A stretch of 13,941 nucleotides of DNA from JANMOK01 sp031415055 (GTDB lineage Bacteria > Pseudomonadota > Alphaproteobacteria > Rhodobacterales > Rhodobacteraceae): positions 1-13,941 of the forward strand of contig JANOQZ010000015.1 in NCBI GenBank assembly GCA_031415055.1, written 5' to 3'. The notes below the pieces were generated by a model. The model made no database searches. It was not told the origin of the DNA and saw only the letters and a list, made by a program, of their open reading frames with translations. Each line of letters begins with the position of its first letter. Within the stretch, counting starts at the first letter, position 1. The translations under genes were made by a program, and so were the position numbers. Below are positions 5,605 through 13,421 of the stretch, in pieces.

Positions 5605-6931
5605 AGTTTCCAAGCTAACCCGTCGCGATTGGGTTCCCGCCGACGTCGAAAGCTACATCCTTGGTGTGGCGTCTGAGGTTGCCGGCGGTTCCTCTATTGT
5701 GGTTGCCGACCGAATTGAAGTGCTCATCGCGCAAAACCGGCACATCCACGAGCGCGAATGCTTCAATTTGAACCCGGCGACCAATGTGATGAACCCGCGG
5801 GCCGAGGCGGCGTTGAGTGCGGGTCTGGGGTCGCGGCCTTCGTTGGGCTATCCCGGTGACAAATATGAGATGGGGCTGGAGGCGATTGGCGAAATCGAGG
5901 TGATTGCCGCCGAACTGGCCGCCGAGATTTTCCAAGCGAAATACGCCGAAATTCGCGTGGCGTCGGGGGCGATGGCCAACCTTTACGGCTTCATGGCCAC
6001 CTGCAAGCCGGGGGATAACATCATCGCGCCGCCTGCCAGCATTGGCGGGCATGTGACGCATCATGCGGCAGGTTGCGCCGGGCTGTATGGACTGGTGATC
6101 CACGAGGCGCCGATCAATGCCGACGGCTATACAATTGATTTGGTCGGGTTGCGCGAATTGGCTTGGCGAGTACGGCCCAAGCTGATCACCGTCGGCGGCT
6201 CGTTGAACCTGTTCGCGCATCCGGTGCGCGAAGTGCGGGCGATTGCCGATGAGGTAGGCGCCTGGGTGCTGTTTGACGCCGCACATCAATGCGGGATTAT
6301 TGCTGGGCAGGTTTGGGCCAATCCGCTGGCCGAGGGAGCACATTTGATGGGGATGAGCACCTACAAGTCGCTGGGTGGACCGGCGGGCGGCTTGATTGTG
6401 ACCAATGACGCGGTGTTGGCCAAGCGGCTGGATGCGATTGCTTATCCCGGCATGACGGCGAATTTTGATGCCGGTAAATCGGCGGCTTTGGCGATTACCT
6501 TGCTCGATTGGCGCGAATTTGGCGGGGCTTATGCGGCGAAAATGGTGTCGGTAGCGCGGACGTTGGCGGCAGCTTTGGCCGGATTGGGACTGCCGGTGTT
6601 TGGGGTAGATCGTGAGTTCACGACTTCGCACCAGTTTGCCATCGAAGCCGCCGGGTTTGGCGGCGGCCAGGCGGCCTCGAAAACTCTACGCAAAGCCGGG
6701 TTTCTGGCTTGCGGCATTGGCTTGCCGATTGCACCCGTGGCGGGTGATTTGAACGGGCTGCGCATCGGCACGCCGGAATTGGTGCGCTGGGGCGTAACCG
6801 AGGCAGATGTGCCCGAACTGGCGGCGTTGATTGCGCAAGCTTTGCGCTCGAACGCGCCGGAAAGCTTGGCCCCTCCCGTGGCAGCGCTGCGGGGCAAGTT
6901 CGACCGGCTACACTACATTCGTCAGACGTGA
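5597..6931 (+). CDS. SHMT-like PLP-dependent enzyme (fold type I), probably not a canonical serine hydroxymethyltransferase
   Basis: A 444-residue homologue of serine hydroxymethyltransferase, starting at TTG 5597. The PLP machinery is present: the internal-aldimine lysine K257 in STYKSLGGPAGG, D227 and H230 in DAAHQCG, the ring-stacking H152 in GGHVTHH, and the carboxylate-binding R389 in LRIGTPE. Other key positions differ from true SHMT. The family motif YAEGYPGKRYYGG reads PSLGYPGDKYEMG (81-93), so the catalytic glutamate (E57 in E. coli) is L83 and Y65 is E91. The THKTLRGPRGG motif has lost its histidine (Y256) and both arginines. The enzyme may act as an aldolase, transaldolase, 2-methylserine-type hydroxymethyltransferase or related catalyst instead of the folate-linked SHMT. 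Coupling to deoD hints at a link with nucleoside or sugar-aldehyde metabolism. Its 3' end overlaps the 3' end of lpd by 10 bp on the other strand. Confidence 0.85.
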   Translation: MGEVSKLTRRDWVPADVESYILGVASEVAGGSSIVVADRIEVLIAQNRHIHERECFNLNPATNVMNPRAEAALSAGLGSRPSLGYPGDKYEMGLEAIGEIEVIAAELAAEIFQAKYAEIRVASGAMANLYGFMATCKPGDNIIAPPASIGGHVTHHAAGCAGLYGLVIHEAPINADGYTIDLVGLRELAWRVRPKLITVGGSLNLFAHPVREVRAIADEVGAWVLFDAAHQCGIIAGQVWANPLAEGAHLMGMSTYKSLGGPAGGLIVTNDAVLAKRLDAIAYPGMTANFDAGKSAALAITLLDWREFGGAYAAKMVSVARTLAAALAGLGLPVFGVDREFTTSHQFAIEAAGFGGGQAASKTLRKAGFLACGIGLPIAPVAGDLNGLRIGTPELVRWGVTEADVPELAALIAQALRSNAPESLAPPVAALRGKFDRLHYIRQT

Positions 6932-8310
6932 ATGGCCCCGCTGCCGCAGGCCAAAGCTGCTTCCCGCACGGCTTCGCTAAACGTCGGATGTGCGTGGGTC
7001 GTGCGGGCGAGGTCTTCGGCGGAGGCACCAAATTCCATCGCCACGCAGACTTCGTGAATCAGGTCGCCAGCTGCGGGGCCGATGATATGGGCACCTAGGA
7101 TGCGGTCGGACGCAGCATCCGCCAGCAGTTTCACAAACCCCTCACCCGCGAAATGTGCCTTGGCGCGGGCGCTGCCCATGAAGGGGAATTTGCCGACTTT
7201 GTAGGGACGGTTGGCAGCTTTCAGGCTTTCTTCGGTTTCACCGACCGAAGCCACTTCGGGGGCGGTATAGATGACGCCGGGAATGACGCCGTAATTCACG
7301 TGTCCGGCTTGACCAGCGATGGTTTCGGCGACCGCAATCCCCTCATCCTCGGCTTTATGCGCCAGCATCGGCCCAGTGATGACATCACCCAAGGCGTAGA
7401 TGCCGGCCACATTGGTGCGCCAATGCTGGTCGGTTTTGATCTGGCCGCGCTCGGTCATGGCGATGCCAATTTCCGCCAGCCCCAGCCCCTCGGTGAACGG
7501 TCGGCGGCCGGTGGCAACCAGCACCATATCGGCATCTTGCGACGCCTCGCTGTCATCCTTGCGCAGCTTCCAACTTACCGTCGCTATGCCCTTTTTCACC
7601 GTCGCGCCCTGCACTGCCGCCCCGAGAATAATCCTCAACCCCTGCTTTGTCAGGATGCGCTGCAAGCTCTTGCAAACCTCAAGGTCCATCCCCGGCGTGA
7701 TCTGGTCGAGGTATTCCACCACCGTGACCTGCGACCCAAGCCGAGCATAGACCGAGCCCAATTCCAACCCGATCACCCCGGCGCCAATCACCAGCAGTCG
7801 TGCCGGAACTTTAGCCGCCACCAAAGCGCCGGTGGACGTGACGATGACCTTTTCATCGACCTCAACACCCTTCAAAGGCGAGGGTTCAGACCCCGTGGCG
7901 ATGACGATGTTCTTGGCGGTGTGGACGACGTCGCCAACCTGCACCTGACCGGCGGCGACGATCCTGCCCCAACCCTTCAAATGCTCGACCTTGTTCTTCT
8001 TGAACAGAAACGCGATGCCCGCCGTATTCCCGTCCACTACCTTTTGCTTATAGCCCTGCATCGCCGTCCAATCGACCTTGGGCGCGTCGCCCATCAGCCC
8101 CATCGCGGCGAAATTGTGCTGCGATTCATGCAGCATTTCGGTGGCGTGTAGCAGCGCTTTGGAGGGGATACAGCCGACGTTCAGGCAGGTGCCGCCGAGC
8201 GTTTCGCGCCCTTCAACAACGGCGACCTTCAGCCCCAATTGCGCACAGCGGATGGCGCAGACATAGCCGCCGGGGCCACCGCCGATGATGAGTACGTCGT
8301 AGTCGGCCAA
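6922..8310 (-). CDS. lpd: Dihydrolipoyl dehydrogenase (E3)
   Basis: FAD enzyme that reoxidises the dihydrolipoyl groups of SucB and passes electrons to NAD. It has 462 aa, the normal length. Visible are the FAD-binding GGGPGG (10-15), the redox disulfide C42/C47 in GGTCLNVGCIPSK, ATGSEP (138-143), the NAD-binding VIGAGVIGLELGSV (174-187) and the C-terminal catalytic pair H441 and E446 in HAHPTFSEAV. The start is TTG at 8310: AAGGAG lies seven bases upstream, overlapping the stop of the VOC gene, and there is no ATG near the dinucleotide-binding fold. It is the last gene of the suc operon in this window. It ends tail-to-tail inside the SHMT-like gene, so no terminator separates the two. Confidence 0.97.
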   Translation of the reverse strand: MADYDVLIIGGGPGGYVCAIRCAQLGLKVAVVEGRETLGGTCLNVGCIPSKALLHATEMLHESQHNFAAMGLMGDAPKVDWTAMQGYKQKVVDGNTAGIAFLFKKNKVEHLKGWGRIVAAGQVQVGDVVHTAKNIVIATGSEPSPLKGVEVDEKVIVTSTGALVAAKVPARLLVIGAGVIGLELGSVYARLGSQVTVVEYLDQITPGMDLEVCKSLQRILTKQGLRIILGAAVQGATVKKGIATVSWKLRKDDSEASQDADMVLVATGRRPFTEGLGLAEIGIAMTERGQIKTDQHWRTNVAGIYALGDVITGPMLAHKAEDEGIAVAETIAGQAGHVNYGVIPGVIYTAPEVASVGETEESLKAANRPYKVGKFPFMGSARAKAHFAGEGFVKLLADAASDRILGAHIIGPAAGDLIHEVCVAMEFGASAEDLARTTHAHPTFSEAVREAALACGSGAIHV

Positions 8311-8321
8311 TTCGCGGCTCC

Positions 8322-8729
8322 TTAATGTTTCACCGGCGTGCAGCCAAACGACCAGTCATGCCCGAACGGGTCGCGCACTTGGCCGTAATAATCGCCCCAG
8401 AAGGTGACCTCGACGGGCATCGTCACACTCGCACCACTGGCAACCGAAAGGGCGTGCCAATGGTCAACTTCCGCCGTCGTGTCCAACTGGATATGCCCGG
8501 TGAACGTCGTGTGATTGATCGTTTTCGGGCCCTTGCCATAGTCCGAATATTCCGGAAACTCGTCCATCAGCATCAGCGTGGTGCCAAAACACTTCAATTG
8601 AACGTTCAACACCCGCCCCGAATCCTCGCCCAAAGCCGGCTCGCCGACCTCAGCCGCGAAAGCCTTGCCATAGTATTCCATCGCCGCCTTGGCGTTGTCG
8701 ACGATCAGGTAAATCCAGATTCCGTTCAT
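8322..8729 (-). CDS. VOC-superfamily (PhnB/glyoxalase-like) protein
   Basis: A 135-residue cytoplasmic protein with the paired beta-alpha-beta-beta-beta modules of the vicinal-oxygen-chelate fold. IWIYLIVDNAKAAMEYYGKAF (4-24) is the first strand and helix. The second module contains GHIQLD and ends in the family signature YYGQVRDPFGHDWSFG (114-129). It resembles PhnB-like proteins, whose substrates are mostly unknown; whether it is an enzyme cannot be told. ATG 8729 has a clear GGAGG about 8 nt upstream, and the stop of the preceding membrane-protein gene directly abuts the ATG. Eleven bases separate it from lpd. It is thus translated as part of the suc operon, although a role in 2-oxoglutarate oxidation is not known to me. 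Confidence 0.85.
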   Translation of the reverse strand: MNGIWIYLIVDNAKAAMEYYGKAFAAEVGEPALGEDSGRVLNVQLKCFGTTLMLMDEFPEYSDYGKGPKTINHTTFTGHIQLDTTAEVDHWHALSVASGASVTMPVEVTFWGDYYGQVRDPFGHDWSFGCTPVKH

Positions 8730-9203
8730 TTATTTAACCTCCATGACGGTGTTCGAAGCTACGACACCTCTGTGATGCGCTGGTCGGCAAATGTATCTTA
8801 TCGCCCAATATTCCAGCGCCAATTGTAAGACGCTGCCCATAACACCGCCAACGAATCCCGAGATTTCACGGCCACCTGCGCCGGGCAATGATACCATTCC
8901 GGCAAGAATATAGCCGATCGCCGCCAATAAAAATAACAAAGGAAACCATTTTGCGGCACTCCGGCGGCGCACTATCAACAAGACCGCAATGCCTCCAGCC
9001 AGCAAAGCAGCAACAACTTGCAATGCTATCGAGAGCACCTCGAAACCTGAAAATGCGGCCCACGCGTTACTTGCGGACGGCTCGCCCAATGCAACTGCCA
9101 ATAAGAAGCTTGATAGCCGGAATGTTACGTAAAGCGTTTCCCCGACGAGAAAAATCGTAAGCACCCAATAGACCCAATTCAGCGATTCAATTCGGTTTGA
9201 CAT
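8730..9203 (-). CDS. Hypothetical four-helix inner membrane protein in the suc operon
   Basis: A 157-residue hydrophobic protein with four likely membrane helices at about 10-28, 55-78, 86-106 and 114-138, and short polar ends. A basic RRRS (79-82) between helices 2 and 3 suggests that loop is cytoplasmic. I recognise no catalytic motif and no family. ATG 9203 is preceded by GAGGT, and the sucB stop lies just upstream, leaving a gap of seven bases. Its own stop abuts the VOC gene start. Base composition looks visibly lower in GC than sucB and sucA, which suggests a later insertion into the operon. Possible roles include membrane association or transport, but nothing in the sequence decides this. 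Confidence 0.75.
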   Translation of the reverse strand: MSNRIESLNWVYWVLTIFLVGETLYVTFRLSSFLLAVALGEPSASNAWAAFSGFEVLSIALQVVAALLAGGIAVLLIVRRRSAAKWFPLLFLLAAIGYILAGMVSLPGAGGREISGFVGGVMGSVLQLALEYWAIRYICRPAHHRGVVASNTVMEVK

Positions 9204-9210
9204 GACTACC

Positions 9211-10413
9211 TCACAAATCCATCAGCAATCTTCTTGGATCTTCCAGCGCCTCTTTCACCCGCACCAGAAACGTCACCGCGCCTTTGCCGTCAACCGCGCG
9301 GTGATCGTACGACAGAGCAAGATACATCATCGGACGGATGACAATCGCACCGCCAACCACCACCGCCCGATCCTGTATCTTGTGCATCCCCAATATCCCC
9401 GACTGCGGCGGGTTCAGGATGGGGGAGGACATCAGCGAGCCATAGACGCCGCCGTTCGAGATGGTAAACGACCCACCCTGCATTTCGGCCATGCTTAACT
9501 TGCCGTCGCGGGCTTTTGCGCCCAGTTCGTTGATCTTTTTCTCGATCTCGGCAAAACCCATCTTGTCGGCATCGCGCACCACTGGCACCACTAAACCGGT
9601 CGGGGTGCCAACGGCGACGCCCATGTGGACGTAGTTTTTGTAGACGATATCGGTGCCGTCAATCTCGGCATTCACGTCGGGAACTTCGCGCAGGGCGTGG
9701 CAGCAGGCCTTGGTGAAGAACGACATGAAGCCCAGTTTCACCCCATGTTTCTTCTCAAACTGGTCTTTGTATTCGTTGCGCAAAGCCATGATCGCGCTCA
9801 TGTCCACCTCGTTATAGGTGGTCAGCATGGCGGCGGTGTTCTGCGCCTCTTTCAGACGCCTTGCGATGGTCTGGCGCAGCCGGGTCATCTTGACCCGTTC
9901 CTCGCGGTTCGCGTCTTCCACCGCTACCGGCGCACGCGGCGCAGCTGGGGCTTCCATCACGGGCGCGGGGATAGGTGCGGGTATAGGCGCGGGGGCCACT
10001 GGCCGTTGCACATCTTCCTTCATGATCCGCCCGTCGCGCCCGGTTCCCGTCACCTGATCGGGCGACACGCCAGATTCCGCCATCGCCTTTTTGGCGGAAG
10101 GTGCGTTTTCGACATCCTTGCGCACGGCCACCGGTTCCGGTCCGGCAACAATCGGCGCGGTCGCCGCTGGTTTCGCCGCCCCTGCCGTAATCACCGCCAA
10201 CAGCGCGTTGACCGCAACAGTCGAGCCTTCTTTCGCTACGATCTCGCTCAATACACCCGCCACCATTGCCGGCACTTCAACCGTCACTTTATCGGTTTCC
10301 AGCTCGCACAGCATTTCATCGACGGCGACGCTGTCGCCAACCTTTTTGAACCAAGTCGCAATCGTCGCCTCGGTTACGCTTTCGCCCAAAGCGGGCACCC
10401 GAACATCGGTCAT
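9211..10413 (-). CDS. sucB: Dihydrolipoyllysine succinyltransferase (E2 of 2-oxoglutarate dehydrogenase)
   Basis: Core of the 2-oxoglutarate dehydrogenase complex; it transfers the succinyl group from lipoate to CoA. It has 400 aa. There is one lipoyl domain (2-76) with the lipoylated lysine K42 in ETDKVTVEV, then an alanine/proline linker (78-101) and a peripheral-subunit-binding domain (103-137, PSAKKAMAESGVSPDQVTGT). A second linker with PAPI repeats (138-165) precedes the catalytic domain (170-400), which holds H371 and D375 in SYDHRAVDG. The protein ends in the typical RRLLMDL. The ATG at 10413 has AAGGA upstream, and the sucA stop lies 13 bp away, so the two are cotranscribed. Nothing unusual was seen in the enzyme. 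Confidence 0.97.
   Translation of the reverse strand: MTDVRVPALGESVTEATIATWFKKVGDSVAVDEMLCELETDKVTVEVPAMVAGVLSEIVAKEGSTVAVNALLAVITAGAAKPAATAPIVAGPEPVAVRKDVENAPSAKKAMAESGVSPDQVTGTGRDGRIMKEDVQRPVAPAPIPAPIPAPVMEAPAAPRAPVAVEDANREERVKMTRLRQTIARRLKEAQNTAAMLTTYNEVDMSAIMALRNEYKDQFEKKHGVKLGFMSFFTKACCHALREVPDVNAEIDGTDIVYKNYVHMGVAVGTPTGLVVPVVRDADKMGFAEIEKKINELGAKARDGKLSMAEMQGGSFTISNGGVYGSLMSSPILNPPQSGILGMHKIQDRAVVVGGAIVIRPMMYLALSYDHRAVDGKGAVTFLVRVKEALEDPRRLLMDL
9962..9997 (-). repeat. Three 12-bp tandem repeats encoding the SucB linker
   Basis: Three imperfect 12-bp units, each a variant of GGCGCGGGGATA on the plus strand, encode PAPI-PAPI-PAPV in the flexible linker between the subunit-binding and catalytic domains. 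Length variation in such linkers is common and tolerated. Confidence 0.7.
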
Positions 10414-10426
10414 CTCGAAATATCCT

Positions 10427-13375
10427 TCACAATGTCAAAGCTTCATTCACCAGCGTTTCCTGCTGGCTTTTGTGCAATTTCGCCAATCCGGTGGCAGGCG
10501 AGGCAGCCGCATGCCGCCCGATATAACGCGGACGTTTCGACTTGGCACCAATCCGCCCCAGCACCCATTCGATATTGGGTTCGACAAACGTCCAGCCACC
10601 TTGGTTTTTCGGTTCCTCCTGACACCAGACGATTTCGGCATTCGGGAACCGCTTCAATTCGGTGTTCAGCGACTGCGCCGGGAAAGGATAGAATTGCTCC
10701 AACCGCATCAGGTAGATGTTTTCCAAACCGCGTAAGTCACGTTCGGCCAATAGGTCATAGTAAACCTTGCCCGAACACAGAACCACGCGCTTGATTTTCT
10801 CATCCGCCTTCAGTTTCAAATCCGAATTGCCGTATTGGGCATCGTCCCACAACACCCGGTGGAAGCTGGAACCGGTGGCCAGCTCCGACATTTTCGATAC
10901 TGCCATTTTGTGGCGCAGCAGCGATTTCGGCGTCATCAGCACCAAGGGTTTGCGGAATGACCGGTGAATCTGCCGACGCAGGATGTGGAAATAATTGGCC
11001 GGGGTGGTGCAGTTGGCAACGATCCAGTTGTCTTCGGCGCAAAGTTGCAGGAACCTCTCCAGTTTGGCGCTGGAATGTTCCGGACCCTGGCCCTCGTATC
11101 CATGCGGCAACAGCAAAGTCAGCCCGCTCATCCGCAACCATTTCTTTTCACCCGACGAAATGAACTGGTCGATCATGATCTGCGCGCCGTTGACGAAGTC
11201 GCCGAACTGCGCTTCCCAAATGGTCAGGGTGTTCGGCTCGGCCAGCGAATAGCCGTATTCATAGCCCAGCACCGCATATTCCGACAGCATCGAATCGATC
11301 ACTTCAAACCGCGCCTGCCCTTCGCGGATGTGGTTGAGCGGCTTGAAGCGCTCTTCGGTCACCTGATCGACAATGCCGGAATGGCGCTGGCTAAAAGTGC
11401 CCCGCGTGCAGTCTTGCCCTGAAAGGCGCACTGGGAAACCTTCCACTAGCAGCGAACCAAAGGCTAAAGCTTCCGCCGTTGCCCAGTCGATGCCAGCACC
11501 GGTGTCGATCATCGCCTTTTTGGTTTCCAGCATCCGCTCGACAGTCTTGTGCGGCTGCATGTCCTTGGGCAGTCGCGTCAGCGCGGCACCCACTTCCAAC
11601 AAAGTTTCCTTCTTGGCCGAGGTCTTGCCACGTTCAAACTTGCCCTTGTCCTTTTCCATCCCCGACCAGCGGCCATCCAGCCAGTCGGCCTTGTTGGGGC
11701 GGTAATCCTTGCCGGCTTCAAAATCCTCGTTCAAACGCGCCTGGAAGGCGGTTTTCACATCCTCGATCTCGCCTTCGGGGATCAAACCGTCGGCGATCAG
11801 TCGTTCGGTATACAGCGCCAGCGTGGTTTTCTGTTTCTTGATCGCCGCATACATCAGCGGCTGGGTGAACATCGGCTCGTCGCCTTCGTTATGGCCAAAG
11901 CGGCGATAGCAGAAGATGTCGAGCACCACGTCTTTGTGGAACCTTTGGCGAAATTCAGTCGCCACACGCGCAGCATGAACTACCGCCTCCGGATCGTCGC
12001 CGTTGACGTGGAAAATCGGCGCTTCCACCATCAAGGCGATGTCGGTTGGATAGGGGCTGGAGCGGGAAAACGCCGGGGCCGTGGTAAAGCCGATCTGGTT
12101 GTTGACGATGATATGAATCGTCCCGCCAGCCCGATGCCCCTTCAGGCCCGACAGGCCAAAACATTCCGCCACCACGCCTTGACCGGCAAAGGCGGCATCG
12201 CCGTGCAGCAGAATTGGCATCACCCGCGTGCGGTCGGTATCGCCCAATTGCGTCTGCTTGGCGCGAACTTTGCCCAGAACCACCGGGTTCACCGCTTCCA
12301 GATGGCTGGGGTTGGCGGTCAGGCCAAGATGCACCTTATTGCCGTCAAATTCGCGGTCGCTCGATGCGCCAAGGTGATATTTCACGTCGCCGGAACCTTC
12401 CACCTCTTCCGGCTTGAAAGACCCGCCCTGAAACTCGTTGAAAATGGCCCGATAGGGCTTGCCCATAACGTTTGCAAGCACGCTCAAACGGCCCCGATGC
12501 GGCATGCCGATGACGATGTCTTCCACCCCCAAAGCACCGCCGCGCTTGATAATCTGCTCCATCGCCGGGATCAAGGCTTCGGCGCCATCAAGCCCGAACC
12601 GTTTGGTTCCAACGTATTTGACATGCAGGAATTTCTCGAAGCCCTCAGCCTCGACCAGTTTGTTCAAAATCGCCTTGCGCCCTTCGCGGGTGAAGGCGAT
12701 TTCCTTGCCGTAACCCTCGATCCGCTCCTTCAGCCAGGCCGATTGCACCGGGTCGGAAATATGCATGAATTGCAGCGCGAAGGTGCCGCAATAGGTGCGC
12801 TGCAACAGCGCCACGATCTCGCGCAGCGTCGCCACTTCCAGACCCAGAACGTTGTCGATAAAGATGGGCCGGTCGAGGTCGGCATCGGTGAAGCCGTAAG
12901 TTTTCGGGTCGAGTTCCGGTTGTGGGATTGGTGGTGTCAACCTCAATGGGTCGAGGTCAGCCGACAGATGCCCACGAATGCGATAGGCTCGGATAAGCAT
13001 GATCGCCCGAACCGAATCCAGCACCGCTTGCCGCACTTGGCTCTCGCTGAGCGGAACCCCCTTTTCCTCGGCCTTGGCCTTGATCTTATCCCCCGCCCCT
13101 TTGACCGGCTCCGCCCCCCATTGCCCGTCCAGTGCCGAAATCAACTCACCGTTGGCTTGCGGCGGCCAGTCGGCTCGCGCCCAAGATGGCCCAGCGGCAG
13201 CGGCTTTGGTTTCCCTCGCATCATCGCCCAAAGCGCGAAAATACTCGCGCCAGCTCGCATCCACCGCTTCGGGATTGTTGGCATACCGCGCCTGCAACTG
13301 CGCGATATAGACCGCGTTTTGCCCCTGTAGGAACGAAGAGGAATGGAATATCTGGTTCGGGGATTGGTCGGTCAT
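10427..13375 (-). CDS. sucA: 2-oxoglutarate dehydrogenase E1 component
   Basis: Thiamine-diphosphate enzyme that decarboxylates 2-oxoglutarate and succinylates the SucB lipoyl group. It has 982 aa from ATG 13375, the usual size. That start gives the family N-terminus MTDQSPNQIFHSSSFLQGQN, the helix that docks to E2. An in-frame TTG at 13432 lies inside sucD and would add 19 unrelated residues. Seen in order are GMPHRGRLSVL (290-300, active-site histidine region) and the ThDP motif from GDAAFAGQG (392-400) to NNQIGF (425-430). Further on come RRFGHNEGDEP and the C-terminal CQEEPKNQGGW. The gap to sucD is 46 bp. No Shine-Dalgarno lies at normal distance; GGAG occurs 28 nt upstream, with a 7-bp stem-loop between it and the ATG. 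Confidence 0.97.
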   Translation of the reverse strand: MTDQSPNQIFHSSSFLQGQNAVYIAQLQARYANNPEAVDASWREYFRALGDDARETKAAAAGPSWARADWPPQANGELISALDGQWGAEPVKGAGDKIKAKAEEKGVPLSESQVRQAVLDSVRAIMLIRAYRIRGHLSADLDPLRLTPPIPQPELDPKTYGFTDADLDRPIFIDNVLGLEVATLREIVALLQRTYCGTFALQFMHISDPVQSAWLKERIEGYGKEIAFTREGRKAILNKLVEAEGFEKFLHVKYVGTKRFGLDGAEALIPAMEQIIKRGGALGVEDIVIGMPHRGRLSVLANVMGKPYRAIFNEFQGGSFKPEEVEGSGDVKYHLGASSDREFDGNKVHLGLTANPSHLEAVNPVVLGKVRAKQTQLGDTDRTRVMPILLHGDAAFAGQGVVAECFGLSGLKGHRAGGTIHIIVNNQIGFTTAPAFSRSSPYPTDIALMVEAPIFHVNGDDPEAVVHAARVATEFRQRFHKDVVLDIFCYRRFGHNEGDEPMFTQPLMYAAIKKQKTTLALYTERLIADGLIPEGEIEDVKTAFQARLNEDFEAGKDYRPNKADWLDGRWSGMEKDKGKFERGKTSAKKETLLEVGAALTRLPKDMQPHKTVERMLETKKAMIDTGAGIDWATAEALAFGSLLVEGFPVRLSGQDCTRGTFSQRHSGIVDQVTEERFKPLNHIREGQARFEVIDSMLSEYAVLGYEYGYSLAEPNTLTIWEAQFGDFVNGAQIMIDQFISSGEKKWLRMSGLTLLLPHGYEGQGPEHSSAKLERFLQLCAEDNWIVANCTTPANYFHILRRQIHRSFRKPLVLMTPKSLLRHKMAVSKMSELATGSSFHRVLWDDAQYGNSDLKLKADEKIKRVVLCSGKVYYDLLAERDLRGLENIYLMRLEQFYPFPAQSLNTELKRFPNAEIVWCQEEPKNQGGWTFVEPNIEWVLGRIGAKSKRPRYIGRHAAASPATGLAKLHKSQQETLVNEALTL

Positions 13376-13384
13376 GTTGATTTT

Positions 13385-13408
13385 CGCGAGCCGAAAGCCC
13401 GCGCTCCC
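13385..13408 (-). promoter_or_regulatory. Stem-loop and displaced Shine-Dalgarno in front of sucA
   Basis: On the transcribed strand GGGAG (13408-13404) is followed at once by CGCGGGC (13403-13397), the loop TTTCG, and GCTCGCG (13391-13385), a 7-bp stem with one G-U pair. Nine bases then lead to the sucA ATG. Folding would loop out 19 nt and put GGAG nine bases from the start codon, the normal spacing. Confidence 0.45.
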
Positions 13409-13421
13409 TGAAAAATTGCTG

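Noticed and set aside
5615..6631. A 338-codon minus-strand frame opposite the SHMT-like gene
   Set aside because: Its translation is rich in R, H, Q and P with no domain, while the plus strand encodes a convincing PLP enzyme.
7153..8151. A 332-codon plus-strand frame opposite lpd
   Set aside because: It lies entirely within lpd, which has every expected motif on the other strand; the R/H/Q-rich translation has no fold signature.
9625..10794. A 389-codon plus-strand frame opposite sucB and the end of sucA
   Set aside because: It spans the sucA-sucB junction in antisense and shows low-complexity R/H/G-rich sequence; it is a shadow of the real genes.
11549..13330. A 593-codon open frame on the plus strand opposite sucA
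   Set aside because: The minus strand encodes a clear, full-length SucA with all motifs. Long antisense frames are common opposite GC-rich genes, and the translation is rich in R, H, P and Q with no recognisable domain.
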